A stretch of DNA of 28,746 nucleotides from a virus: positions 1-28,746 of the IMG/VR virus record IMGVR_UViG_3300034522_000066, one strand, 5' to 3'. Each line of letters opens with the position of its first letter. The first letter of the stretch is position 1. The translations under genes and the position numbers were made by a program. Under the pieces are notes generated by a model. It had not been told where the DNA came from, did no database searches, and saw only the letters and a list, made by a program, of their open reading frames with translations. This document shows, piece after piece, positions 1 to 7,131 of this stretch.

Positions 1-122
1 CAAGCCGCGACACAGCAATCGGCGACAAACAAACAACAGTCAGCCGAGCCCCAAAGAAAAGGCCGCCCGGAGGCGGCCTCGATAGCAGCAATGATCCGCT
101 GCTGCCAGTCTTGATAGCGCAT
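1..122 (-). CDS. NlpC/P60-like tail-tip peptidase (DUF6950-like), partial
   Basis: The first 40 codons of a gene that runs off the left edge. The start is an ATG preceded by AAGGA. The visible N-terminus contains RPFLWGSADCC followed by LFVAD, the pattern around the catalytic cysteine of phage NlpC/P60-like proteins of the DUF6950 type. Such proteins are encoded just downstream of the tape measure and tail-tip genes, as here, and are thought to help assemble the tail tip or open peptidoglycan during entry. The His and third catalytic residue are outside the window, so activity cannot be judged. Confidence 0.65.
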   Translation of the reverse strand, partial: MRYQDWQQRIIAAIEAASGRPFLWGSADCCLFVADCCVAA

Positions 123-124
123 GG

Positions 125-712
125 TCAATCCTTATAGGTCGAGTCAGGCCCATCTTTCGCGGAGCCCCAGAAGATGGTGCAGTTGGCCATCCAGGTCTGG
201 AGCCTGAAAAATGCATCGTTAGGGAAGAGACGACGGTGACTTTCATCGGTGCAGCGCATGGAGAGCCCCTTTTTCCAATCCTCGAAGATGTTGGAAATCG
301 TCAGTTGCACCGTGTTGGTTCTGCCCACCTTCACCGGCGTTGACGCGATCCGGCCCTTATACTGCAAAGCCGCCGCCACCAAGGATCCGGTGTCGTCCAG
401 CACAACCAGGTACAACCAGGCCAGCCGCCCAACCAGGCGCTCTTTCATAACCTCCGCCAACAGGGAGTTATCGAGCCCGGTCAGGGTCATGTTGAGTTGC
501 GTCGGGGATGTAGTGAGCTGTTCTTTCTGGGGGCTGATCTGCCCCATGGCACCTATGCCGTAATAGACCTCACCACCGATCACGGCCTCCCCAAGACCGG
601 TGTGCAGACGGGTGATGCCGCTCGGGAGATCTATCTTGGTGGCATAGAACGCCGTCACATTGGGCCGGTTCAATGCGGCAACAATGGCGGGATCAAGGCC
701 GGTCATGATCAT
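125..712 (-). CDS. Minor tail (tail-tip/hub-associated) protein
   Basis: A 195-residue protein whose ATG overlaps the stop of the upstream tail gene (translational coupling; GAGG lies upstream). It has no signal peptide or membrane segment. It is beta-rich, and its C-terminal third carries RCTDESHRRLFPNDAFF and a second cysteine, resembling tail-tip proteins of the DUF2163 kind. Position supports the role: tape measure, a 203-residue protein, this gene, then an NlpC/P60-like gene, the same order as in RcGTA and many long non-contractile tails. The exact family is uncertain; tail location is fairly safe. Confidence 0.6.
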   Translation of the reverse strand: MIMTGLDPAIVAALNRPNVTAFYATKIDLPSGITRLHTGLGEAVIGGEVYYGIGAMGQISPQKEQLTTSPTQLNMTLTGLDNSLLAEVMKERLVGRLAWLYLVVLDDTGSLVAAALQYKGRIASTPVKVGRTNTVQLTISNIFEDWKKGLSMRCTDESHRRLFPNDAFFRLQTWMANCTIFWGSAKDGPDSTYKD

Positions 713-1320
713 GGGTAAAACGCCTCAATCAGGGACAGGGTGACATCCGTAAACACACCAGGGGAATGGTGGAATACCCCTTGCTTGTTGTCCTGTAGCT
801 TGAATACGCCACAAGGCCGAGCGACAACCAGCGGGGTGCCTGACGGGTAGTTTTGACGAACCATCGGAGAGATACGCACAAGCGCTGTACCAGCTGCATC
901 CGAATAGACATCAGCCAGCACCATTTTCAATTCATCACCAACCTGCACCCAATCACCAAGGCTTAACACCCGCCTGCTGGGTGTCCACCCTCGGGATGTG
1001 AACTGCTTTTTCATTGAGATAGCTTCAGTCACAACAGGATGACCAAGCACGGGCTGCGGATTGCCAACCAGTTGGGATGAAAAATCCCATATCCTGACCC
1101 TGCCTGATGTCCCCTCCAGTGAGAAAACGAGCGCCTTCAACCGCTTTGCCACCGGCGCAGGCAGGTTTCTGAACGTCAATTGGGCGGTTACCTTGGCACC
1201 AGGTATTGCCAAGGTCTGGGTTGACCCAGACATGGATTCAAAGTCTCTGGTCAGTCCCTCCAGCCCTATCGACATTTCGTTGGGGATGATGTCCGTAGGC
1301 CAATCGATTACATCTGCCAA
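709..1320 (-). CDS. Minor tail protein (distal-tail position), TTG start
   Basis: A 203-residue protein directly downstream of the tape measure gene. The reading frame opens at a TTG preceded by GAGGTG at good spacing, and no ATG fits the N-terminus (ADVIDWPTD). The sequence is beta-rich without membrane segments and ends LIEAFYP just before the next start. In long-tailed phages and RcGTA this slot holds the distal-tail protein that joins the tube to the tip. I recognise no motif specific enough for a firmer name, so the call rests mainly on gene order. Confidence 0.6.
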   Translation of the reverse strand: MADVIDWPTDIIPNEMSIGLEGLTRDFESMSGSTQTLAIPGAKVTAQLTFRNLPAPVAKRLKALVFSLEGTSGRVRIWDFSSQLVGNPQPVLGHPVVTEAISMKKQFTSRGWTPSRRVLSLGDWVQVGDELKMVLADVYSDAAGTALVRISPMVRQNYPSGTPLVVARPCGVFKLQDNKQGVFHHSPGVFTDVTLSLIEAFYP

Positions 1321-1329
1321 TTAAGCACC

Positions 1330-3648
1330 TCACACATTGAGCATTCGCCGGATCTGGCCACGGCCCGCCACATCCTGCACCACCATCTGGTAACCCTGCT
1401 GGGCTCCCTGCTGGGCACCGCGCCGGGCCGCCTGCTCCATCGCGGCGGATAGAGCAGCATCCCCCGCACCTGATACAGCGATATGCTGGATAATGGTGAC
1501 CCCGTCACTACCATCACCGCCCTTGCCCGCTGCCCGCGCCAGAATCGCTTCCGAGTCGCGGCGACTGGTCACATTGGCGGGGCCTTTTATCAAGGTGCCA
1601 TTCACAAACTCATCCCCCAGCTCTGACACAATGCCGAACTGGTTGGCCGGAATGTGCCCGCCCTTATCAAACAAACCGGCAATCGCCTGACCGGCCACCA
1701 TGCCCGCCGACGCATAGCCCATCATCCTGACGCTGTTGGACAGACCAATGGAGTAAGGAGGCGGGAAGGCGGCCAATGCCTTGGCGGCGGCCTCTTCCGT
1801 TGACACGATGATGGAGGGGATGGCGGCAGCCTTTTGCATGGCAAACAGGGCTTTATAGATGCCGCTGTGCTCCATGCCAGCCTGCTGCAAGGCAGAGGTG
1901 GTAATGCTCATGGACTGCTGGGTAAAACTCAGCAGCTCGGCAGATACTGCCGACTGGTATTCCCGCTGTTTGTTGACCCGGTCGTTTTCGATCTGCAGCA
2001 AGCGGGACTGGTGATCCTGCTCCAGCATTTCCCGGCTTGCGTGGTACTCCATCTGGAGCTGGAATTGCAGGTCGTGGTTAGCGGACGCCGCATCATAGGC
2101 TTGCGAATACTGCTGCTGCAGGCGCTGCTGGGCTTGTTGCCAACGGCTCTGCTCCTCGATGACAGAGGCACCATACTGCTCGATACGGGCCACGTTGCGG
2201 GCGTCGTAGAAATCCCTGTCGATCCCTTCCATCGCTTGGTTGCTGTTGGCCAGCAGTTGCTGACGCTTGTCCAGCTCGGCGGCAATGGCCTTGTTTTCAA
2301 CCCTGAATGAATCCACCGCCGCATAGTTGACGGCTTTGGGCTTCTTCGGGGCTTTCGGCGCTTTCATGGCACCGGGGATCACGGCTACGCCGCGCCCCTC
2401 CCCACCAGGGGCAGGCAAAGGAGGCAGGCTATCACCGCCACTGGTCACGGCGGACTGGATAGACTTTTTCAGGGTGTCCAAGTTCTGGAAATATGAGGCC
2501 CAGCCGTCAGCGCTGGACTGGGACAAGAACGCTTCCATATCGCCTTTGGCGAGCTGCATAGCGGTTCCCAGCGCATCGAGCTGCCCGAGCATGGCATCAG
2601 GCTCGCCCGCATCCTGGTAATCTCTCAGCGCCTCGTTGTAATCCATTCGGGCAGCAGAGTAGGCGGCAGCAGCTTTCAGGTAGCCGTTTCGGGTTTCCTG
2701 GTCGGCGCCGATGTTAAATACCAGGGAAGCTTTCTCAAGCGTGGTGTCGATGGTTCGGATGAACTGCTCCAGAGCGAGAGAGGCAGACCGCACCCCTTCG
2801 ATCACATAGAGCGCCATCCCCTTGCCAAGCTCAGCGAAACCGCCTTTGGCATCGGCAGCATCGACAATCCACTGACGCATCAGGCGCGAGCCTTCGGAGA
2901 TGGCTGGGGCCATGCTGGCCTTGACCTGCTCCCACAGCGCTCCCATGACGGACATCAGGCGCTGGATCTCGAGACGGGCTTCACGCACGGCAGCGAACTG
3001 GCCGCCGGATAACGCCATGCCCATGCCGTCGATCTCGTCGGCAAAACGGAACAGCTCGCCTTTGTTGGTGTAGAGGGTATCGAACAGCTCTGCCGCTGCA
3101 TCATTCAGCTCATCGAGCCAAAAACGGGCATCGGCTGCGCTCATCTTTTGCAGCTCGGCGGAGAAGGAGCGCAGTTGCTGATCGGGCGACATTGCCGCCC
3201 AGTCCTGGGCCGACTGTCCAATCTGCTTGAAGAAGTCCACCAAGGGCCCGCCGCCGGTCTTGGCCGCATCGGAGATCCGAACGTTCAAGTCCTTGACGAC
3301 ATCCGACAGGCGCTCCCCGTTGGTGCCAGCCCATTCCGCTGCCTGGGCGTAGGCGTGCCACTGCTGTGCGGCAATGCCTATGTTTCGGCCAAGGTTGGCC
3401 GTCTTGTCAATGCTGTCATACGCCGCCTTGATACCGGCGAGCGCCGCGCCTGAGCCCAGGGCGATCAGGGCGCTGCGCAGTGAAAACACCTCGGTGACCA
3501 GCGTCCGAACACCTCCGGCCACCACTTTTCCGGTGTTGACGACATGACCACCAAAGGTGGTGAAGTCTTTGCGGGAACGGGCCAGCTCCTCCCGGAACTG
3601 GGCCGCATTCAGGCCGAGCGTAGTGACCAGGCTGCGCAATACGGCCAT
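1330..3648 (-). CDS. Tail tape measure protein
   Basis: The longest protein in the window (772 residues), starting at an ATG behind GAGGATAACCT. Tape measure proteins set tail length and are threaded through the tail tube. The N-terminus (LGLNAAQFREELARSRKDF) is the usual opening of the family. It is followed by long helical stretches, an Ala/Gly-rich hydrophobic segment near residues 55-75, a Gln/Glu-rich coiled coil around residues 450-570, and hydrophobic helices near 600-660. It sits directly after the frameshifting chaperone pair, as expected. By the common rule of about 0.15 nm per residue, the tail would be roughly 115 nm, a siphovirus-type length. Confidence 0.9.
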   Translation of the reverse strand: MAVLRSLVTTLGLNAAQFREELARSRKDFTTFGGHVVNTGKVVAGGVRTLVTEVFSLRSALIALGSGAALAGIKAAYDSIDKTANLGRNIGIAAQQWHAYAQAAEWAGTNGERLSDVVKDLNVRISDAAKTGGGPLVDFFKQIGQSAQDWAAMSPDQQLRSFSAELQKMSAADARFWLDELNDAAAELFDTLYTNKGELFRFADEIDGMGMALSGGQFAAVREARLEIQRLMSVMGALWEQVKASMAPAISEGSRLMRQWIVDAADAKGGFAELGKGMALYVIEGVRSASLALEQFIRTIDTTLEKASLVFNIGADQETRNGYLKAAAAYSAARMDYNEALRDYQDAGEPDAMLGQLDALGTAMQLAKGDMEAFLSQSSADGWASYFQNLDTLKKSIQSAVTSGGDSLPPLPAPGGEGRGVAVIPGAMKAPKAPKKPKAVNYAAVDSFRVENKAIAAELDKRQQLLANSNQAMEGIDRDFYDARNVARIEQYGASVIEEQSRWQQAQQRLQQQYSQAYDAASANHDLQFQLQMEYHASREMLEQDHQSRLLQIENDRVNKQREYQSAVSAELLSFTQQSMSITTSALQQAGMEHSGIYKALFAMQKAAAIPSIIVSTEEAAAKALAAFPPPYSIGLSNSVRMMGYASAGMVAGQAIAGLFDKGGHIPANQFGIVSELGDEFVNGTLIKGPANVTSRRDSEAILARAAGKGGDGSDGVTIIQHIAVSGAGDAALSAAMEQAARRGAQQGAQQGYQMVVQDVAGRGQIRRMLNV

Positions 3649-3667
3649 AGGTTATCCTCTGATGTGG

Positions 3668-3853
3668 TTAAAGCAGGACGGCTCTCAGCGACAACTGAGA
3701 CTCTTCCGGGGTGATTTTTTCTGGATCAGGGAGGGGAGGGTGCAGGCGCTCATATTCGAGCGAGTAATGGGCCAGCCAGGTGGTCAGTTCCGAAACGGGC
3801 AGCGCCTCGATTTCGGTAATCGTCTTATGCAGATCGATCGCTAACCTGATCAC
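3668..3853 (-). CDS. Tail assembly chaperone, T-frame extension (gpGT-like)
   Basis: An open frame overlapping the end of the upstream chaperone gene; its first possible start is a GTG with no clear ribosome site. The peptide contains LPVSELTTWLAHYSLEYERLHPP, the tryptophan- and Tyr/Glu-rich pattern typical of the T half of lambda gpGT-like chaperones (DUF4035-like). It is probably made as a fusion by ribosomal frameshifting at the A7 run at 3883-3889, because the frame stays open back through that run. The fusion would be about 195 residues and would recruit the tape measure protein. Free translation from the GTG is the less likely alternative. Confidence 0.6.
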   Translation of the reverse strand: MIRLAIDLHKTITEIEALPVSELTTWLAHYSLEYERLHPPLPDPEKITPEESQLSLRAVLL

Positions 3854-4262
3854 CAGCTGCTTGGTCTGGCTGACCCTTATCGTTTTTTTCAGCGGCCAGC
3901 GCCAGCTCGTCCATCCGGTTGAGGCGCTTCGCTACCGGCACCAGTCGGTCGAGTACCGACAGAGGCAGGCTTTCCAGCAAGGCTGGCACCTGTTCTTGGG
4001 TAGCGATCGGGTTGCCATCTTCGTCCACCATGCAGCAGACCAGCAGCGACATCATCCATTGGTATGGGTTATCTGCCAGCGGCTGGCCAGTTACCTGGTT
4101 GAAGTTGGTGATCTGGTACTCCAGCAGCTTGGACACCGACATTTCACGCACGATGATTTCGGCTTCTTCGCCCAGCTCTGGAACAGGCACGCGTTCCTGA
4201 CGAAGCGATAACTTGTTGAGCAACAGCGCCGCTGTCACCGATGGTTTTTTCTTTGCGGCCAT
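3825..4262 (-). CDS. Tail assembly chaperone (gpG-like)
   Basis: A 145-residue protein starting at an ATG that follows GGTAGGTG inside the end of the tail tube gene. It is acidic and helical, with a basic start (MAAKKKPSVT) and no membrane segment. It lies between the tail tube and tape measure genes and ends in overlap with a short second frame. That is the diagnostic arrangement for the G/GT chaperones that keep the tape measure soluble and start tube polymerisation. Near residue 126 the code passes through the A7 run described separately. Upstream in-frame codons before the ATG belong to the tube gene region and are not used. Confidence 0.75.
   Translation of the reverse strand: MAAKKKPSVTAALLLNKLSLRQERVPVPELGEEAEIIVREMSVSKLLEYQITNFNQVTGQPLADNPYQWMMSLLVCCMVDEDGNPIATQEQVPALLESLPLSVLDRLVPVAKRLNRMDELALAAEKNDKGQPDQAAGDQVSDRSA
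3883..3889 (-). other. Putative programmed frameshift (slippery) site
   Basis: On the minus strand the chaperone gene reads GAA AAA AAC, a run of seven A followed by C. The overlapping T frame is open across the run as AAA AAA ACG ATA. Reaching it needs a -2 (or +1) shift. The -1 frame ends at once in CGA TAA, so the classical -1 lambda-type shift would not give the fusion. Confidence 0.5.
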
Positions 4263-4720
4263 TATGCACCTACCCCCACCTTGCCCCACTTGGTCTTGCC
4301 GTTCTGTTTGCACGGCACCACGAAATCAATGGCCTTGTCACCCTGGGTTTCATTGCGCAAATAACCCAGCAACACCACCTCGTATTCCGCCGTCACATTG
4401 TCCGGCCAAATATGTTGAACGATGACTGTCTTGGTGGCCTGAGCCGCCGCAATAAACAACTGCTGGCCCGCATCGGTCGGGTAAGACATGCACTTGAACT
4501 CTTTCTCGGGGCCATCGAACATCCCTGCCATGGAGCGCTTGGCCGTGTCTTCCAGCGTAGTTTGGTCCAGCACGGGGTTTTTCTCGCCGACTTGGCCAAT
4601 GGCAAGCATCCCAGGAAGGGGGGTGAAATCGGCATCGTCCTTGGTCTTGAACTTGGTCTGAGTCCCAGCGGCCAGCACGGCATCCTGGGGGGTGTACTGA
4701 AAGCGGGTTGCGGCAGTCAT
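4262..4720 (-). CDS. Major tail tube protein
   Basis: A 152-residue protein started by an ATG after AAGGAACC and overlapping the upstream DUF3168 gene by four bases. Its size, beta-strand-rich composition and position between the tail terminator and the G chaperone fit the tube protein that stacks in hexameric rings around the tape measure. The segment AEYEVVLLGYLRNETQGDKAIDFVV near residues 105-135 is typical of such tube proteins. It has no signal peptide or helices, and no extra Ig-like domain is appended. Confidence 0.8.
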   Translation of the reverse strand: MTAATRFQYTPQDAVLAAGTQTKFKTKDDADFTPLPGMLAIGQVGEKNPVLDQTTLEDTAKRSMAGMFDGPEKEFKCMSYPTDAGQQLFIAAAQATKTVIVQHIWPDNVTAEYEVVLLGYLRNETQGDKAIDFVVPCKQNGKTKWGKVGVGA

Positions 4721-5088
4721 GCGCGGTTCCTTCTGTTGGTGGTTTGAATTTCGACGATGGATTGCTTGGTTGTCGTGTCCAGCGAACTGGGTGAGTCTCG
4801 CGGCTCGGACACAGCGATGTATTGGAAGTCGTCTGTTTGCCTGCCATCAAGCTGGCGCAGACGCTCGCCGATGGCATCCCCCTCCAGGCGAGTGGCGGCC
4901 AATATCTCCAACTGCCAAAAATGCTGTTGGAGACTCACTCCACCCTCAAGTGGTCGCAGGCCGTCAGGAGAGCTGACCAGGCTGTAGGCGATTGCAGGAA
5001 TAGACACTTCTTGCGGGATGAAGTCGGGATATACAGGCACCTGGCTGGCGGCCTTTATCAGCTCAAAAATAGCGGCTCGCTTTATCAT
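4717..5088 (-). CDS. Tail terminator/completion protein (DUF3168 family)
   Basis: A 123-residue protein with ATG after AAGGCAATC; the start overlaps the stop of the gp10-like gene. It shows the DUF3168 pattern: an N-terminal helix (AAIFELIKAAS), the PVYPDFIPQEVSIPAIAYSLV strand region, a central QQHFWQLEILA strand, a GDAIGERLRQLDG helix and a C-terminal strand (KQSIVEIQTT). Members cap the top of the tail tube and mediate its joining to the head connector. The order gp10-like, DUF3168, tail tube is the standard one for HK97-type phages. Confidence 0.8.
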   Translation of the reverse strand: MIKRAAIFELIKAASQVPVYPDFIPQEVSIPAIAYSLVSSPDGLRPLEGGVSLQQHFWQLEILAATRLEGDAIGERLRQLDGRQTDDFQYIAVSEPRDSPSSLDTTTKQSIVEIQTTNRRNRA

Positions 5089-5645
5089 CTGATTGCCTTG
5101 TCGATGGCTGCGCCAAGGTGATCTTTCTGCACGTCCAGCACCTTCTCCACGTTCTCATCGAGACCGGGGCGCAAGAATGGGCCAGCAGGGATGCCGGGGT
5201 GGATCAAGCTCTCTTGCCCAGGGCGACTGCGGCGCAGATGCGCCCGCTTGTTGGCCCGCTCGGTATCCTTGTGGCTTTTGAGGCTGGCCCCACTGGCAAG
5301 ACTGTGCTCGCGGGTGCCATGCTCCAGCCAGTACGCATAGACCGGCGCCTCCACGTATTTACCTGCCGCCTGTTGTACCTTGTAGGACTTGAACACACCG
5401 ACAGAGGCAACGACATCAGCAAACCGGGGGTTTCTGGGAATGGAGACGCGCAGCTTGATGGACTCACCCAACAGGCCGGTGTCGTGGTTCCACTTCTGCT
5501 CATAGAGTGACCGAGTACGGGCCAGCACCGGCTGGGCTGATTCTCGCATCACCTCACGCAAGACCTTCTTCTGGGTGACCAGATCGAGGGACGCCAGCTG
5601 CTGCTCCAGATCAGAAAACCCGTCCAGGTCGATGGTGCTGATCAT
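5085..5645 (-). CDS. HK97 gp10-like head-tail joining / minor tail protein
   Basis: A 186-residue protein with ATG behind GAGGTTGACC, overlapping the head-closure gene by four bases. The N-terminus (LDGFSDLEQQLASLD, then QKKVLREVMRESAQPVLARTR) and the central APVYAYWLEHGT segment match the HK97 gp10 family. These proteins act at the neck between head and tail. The family motif near the C-terminus (PAGPFLRPGLDENVEKVL) is clear. An Arg/Lys-rich stretch around residues 125-145 is compatible with contact to DNA or acidic partners. No truncation is visible. Confidence 0.85.
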   Translation of the reverse strand: MISTIDLDGFSDLEQQLASLDLVTQKKVLREVMRESAQPVLARTRSLYEQKWNHDTGLLGESIKLRVSIPRNPRFADVVASVGVFKSYKVQQAAGKYVEAPVYAYWLEHGTREHSLASGASLKSHKDTERANKRAHLRRSRPGQESLIHPGIPAGPFLRPGLDENVEKVLDVQKDHLGAAIDKAIR

Positions 5646-5962
5646 TGGTCAACCTCACAGAAGAGGATCAGCGTGCTGCGCTTGGCATCTGGCTGAACCA
5701 GTTTGATATTGACGGCGAGATCATCGCGCACCAGGAAAACCCGGTTGGCGGCGGTCACGCCGGAGCGGTATCTCAGCTTGATGGTGTACTGTCCTGCAGC
5801 GACCTCTTTGCCAGCCCTCAACTGCTCACGGCCACCAATCATCCGGACATCTGCCCAGATAGGACTCGACTCTTGCCACTGCGCCAGCGGCTGGCCAGCC
5901 GCATCTTGCCCTGACGCCTTGGTCAGAATGCGGATCTGATCTCGGTACTCACCGGCTGCCAT
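5642..5962 (-). CDS. Head closure / head-tail adaptor protein
   Basis: A 106-residue protein. The chosen ATG lies five bases after GGAGG; an upstream in-frame start at 5974 would overlap the ribosome site. The N-terminal pattern (AAGEYRDQIRILTKASGQDAAG, then WADVRMIGGRE) and the C-terminal strand (RSTLILFCEVDQ) are typical of the phage head-tail joining family (SPP1 gp16 / HK97 gp7-8-like), which plugs the portal exit after packaging. An intrinsic terminator ends only a few bases before its ribosome binding site, so expression would need readthrough, antitermination or an unseen promoter. Confidence 0.75.
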   Translation of the reverse strand: MAAGEYRDQIRILTKASGQDAAGQPLAQWQESSPIWADVRMIGGREQLRAGKEVAAGQYTIKLRYRSGVTAANRVFLVRDDLAVNIKLVQPDAKRSTLILFCEVDQ

Positions 5963-5975
5963 AGACACCTCCAAT

Positions 5976-6000
5976 AAAAAACCCCGCCGAAGCGGGGTTT
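5976..6000 (-). terminator. Intrinsic terminator inside the late operon
   Basis: On the minus strand an 8-bp GC-rich stem (AACCCCGC/GCGGGGTT) closed by a UUCG loop is followed by six T. It lies right after the zinc-ribbon membrane gene and before the head-closure gene. The opposite strand also has a T-rich tail, so it may act in both directions. Confidence 0.8.
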
Positions 6001-6014
6001 GTTTTGGTGACCGG

Positions 6015-6356
6015 TCAACTGTGGTGCCACCATATCCTAACCTTGTTGACTATCTGCCACGCCACACCGAGCAGCAGCACAGCCCCACCATACCCCAGAC
6101 TTGAAAGTGTCCAGTCACTCCCCTTGGCATTGAGCCAAAGCGGTGTAAAAACTGTCATTGCCAAGCCCATGGCCATCAACAGATAAGCCCACAGCACCTG
6201 CTCCTTAAGCTGCTTGGATGTCTGCTGCGTGGTCGTCAGCCGATCACCGGTGTCCACCACATCAGCCAACTGCATGACCGGCGACCCACAATGCGGGCAA
6301 CTGGCCGCCTTGTCAGACACCTTGCCGGTACATTCGCCACACTCGATAAGCGCCAT
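6015..6356 (-). CDS. Zinc-ribbon, two-transmembrane protein (moron candidate)
   Basis: A 113-residue protein with ATG behind GGGAGGGAC. Residues 6-23 form a zinc ribbon (CGEC and CPHC pairs). A short linker leads to two hydrophobic segments at about residues 55-73 and 86-105, and the C-terminus is basic and His/Trp-rich. Such proteins are not virion parts. The gene interrupts the conserved run of connector genes, has its own spacing on both sides and is followed by a strong terminator, the pattern of a moron expressed by the lysogen. Superinfection exclusion is a possible role but is not shown by the sequence. Confidence 0.6.
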   Translation of the reverse strand: MALIECGECTGKVSDKAASCPHCGSPVMQLADVVDTGDRLTTTQQTSKQLKEQVLWAYLLMAMGLAMTVFTPLWLNAKGSDWTLSSLGYGGAVLLLGVAWQIVNKVRIWWHHS

Positions 6357-6413
6357 TGTCCCTCCCGTATCAATCCCGGTAGGGTATATCCGATCAGCCC
6401 CCTGATCCAGCCA

Positions 6414-6764
6414 TCACGGATCCGGTGACAGCTCGGGGAACAAGATCCGGTATGGGCCAATCGCATGGGAATAGGCCAGCGGCAGCTCTGCCACGATAGT
6501 GCCTGTGATGATGGGCTCGCGGTTCTCGTAGAACTGCGCCGCCGACATCAGGATCGCCAGAGTAACGGCCGGGTTCTTTACGCTGATGCCATAGTGATCG
6601 GTATCGGGGATGTCCTCATCGCTGGCGTAGAGCGTGCGCCCCATGTAGTTGGAGGCCGCCACTTCGGCAGCCCCCAGATACAGCTCCAGCAGCTCGTCTT
6701 CATCACTCATGCCTACATCGAGGCGAAGCTGTTTTTTCAACAGACTGATGTTGAGCAGTGCCAT
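6414..6764 (-). CDS. Head-tail connector (HK97 gp6-like adaptor)
   Basis: A 116-residue, mostly helical protein beginning MALLNISLLKKQLRLD, with DEDELLELYLGAAEVAASNYMGR next. This is the clear signature of the phage connector family that forms the ring under the portal. AVTLAILMSAAQFYENRE near residues 65-82 completes the pattern. The ATG follows AAGGCG at acceptable distance and lies just after the upstream coiled-coil gene. In an uninterrupted HK97-type operon the next gene would be the head-closure protein; here the zinc-ribbon membrane gene has been inserted between them. Confidence 0.85.
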   Translation of the reverse strand: MALLNISLLKKQLRLDVGMSDEDELLELYLGAAEVAASNYMGRTLYASDEDIPDTDHYGISVKNPAVTLAILMSAAQFYENREPIITGTIVAELPLAYSHAIGPYRILFPELSPDP

Positions 6765-6768
6765 CTGA

Positions 6769-7086
6769 TTACGCCTTGTCAGCTTTCGCCTTTACCTGCT
6801 TGGCCGCCTTCTGCTCTGCCTCTTCGGCGGCCTTCCGTTCTGCCTCTTCGGCGGCTTCATCCTCTGCGGCCAGGGCTTGTGCCGCCGCCAGGGCATCAGC
6901 TTCTTGCCGCTGTTGCTCGCGGGCCTGAAGCTCGGCCAACTGGCGTTTGAGTTCGGCCTCGGTGTCATAACGAGCGATCCCGAGCCGGACCAACTCGTCC
7001 GCCTCTTCCTGGCTGGCCACCGGCAGTTTATCGCCTACGTTGCCCCGCTTTTCACCGCACAGCGCGGTGAGCAAAATTACGTGCAT
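6769..7086 (-). CDS. Hypothetical coiled-coil protein downstream of capsid
   Basis: A 105-residue protein with ATG seven bases after GGAG. The first 45 residues look like a small folded domain (HVILLTALCGEKRGNVGDKLPV, then SQEEADELVRLGIARYD). The remainder is one Ala/Glu/Lys/Gln-rich helix with repeated AAEEAE-type segments, likely a coiled coil. The gene lies between capsid and connector, where small head-decoration or head-fibre proteins are common. That role is inference; I do not recognise the family. The low-complexity tail may vary in length between related phages. Confidence 0.55.
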   Translation of the reverse strand: MHVILLTALCGEKRGNVGDKLPVASQEEADELVRLGIARYDTEAELKRQLAELQAREQQRQEADALAAAQALAAEDEAAEEAERKAAEEAEQKAAKQVKAKADKA

Positions 7087-7131
7087 GGGTTCTCTCCATC
7101 CAGCCGGGGGCATGGCCCCCAGCGTAGTTGA

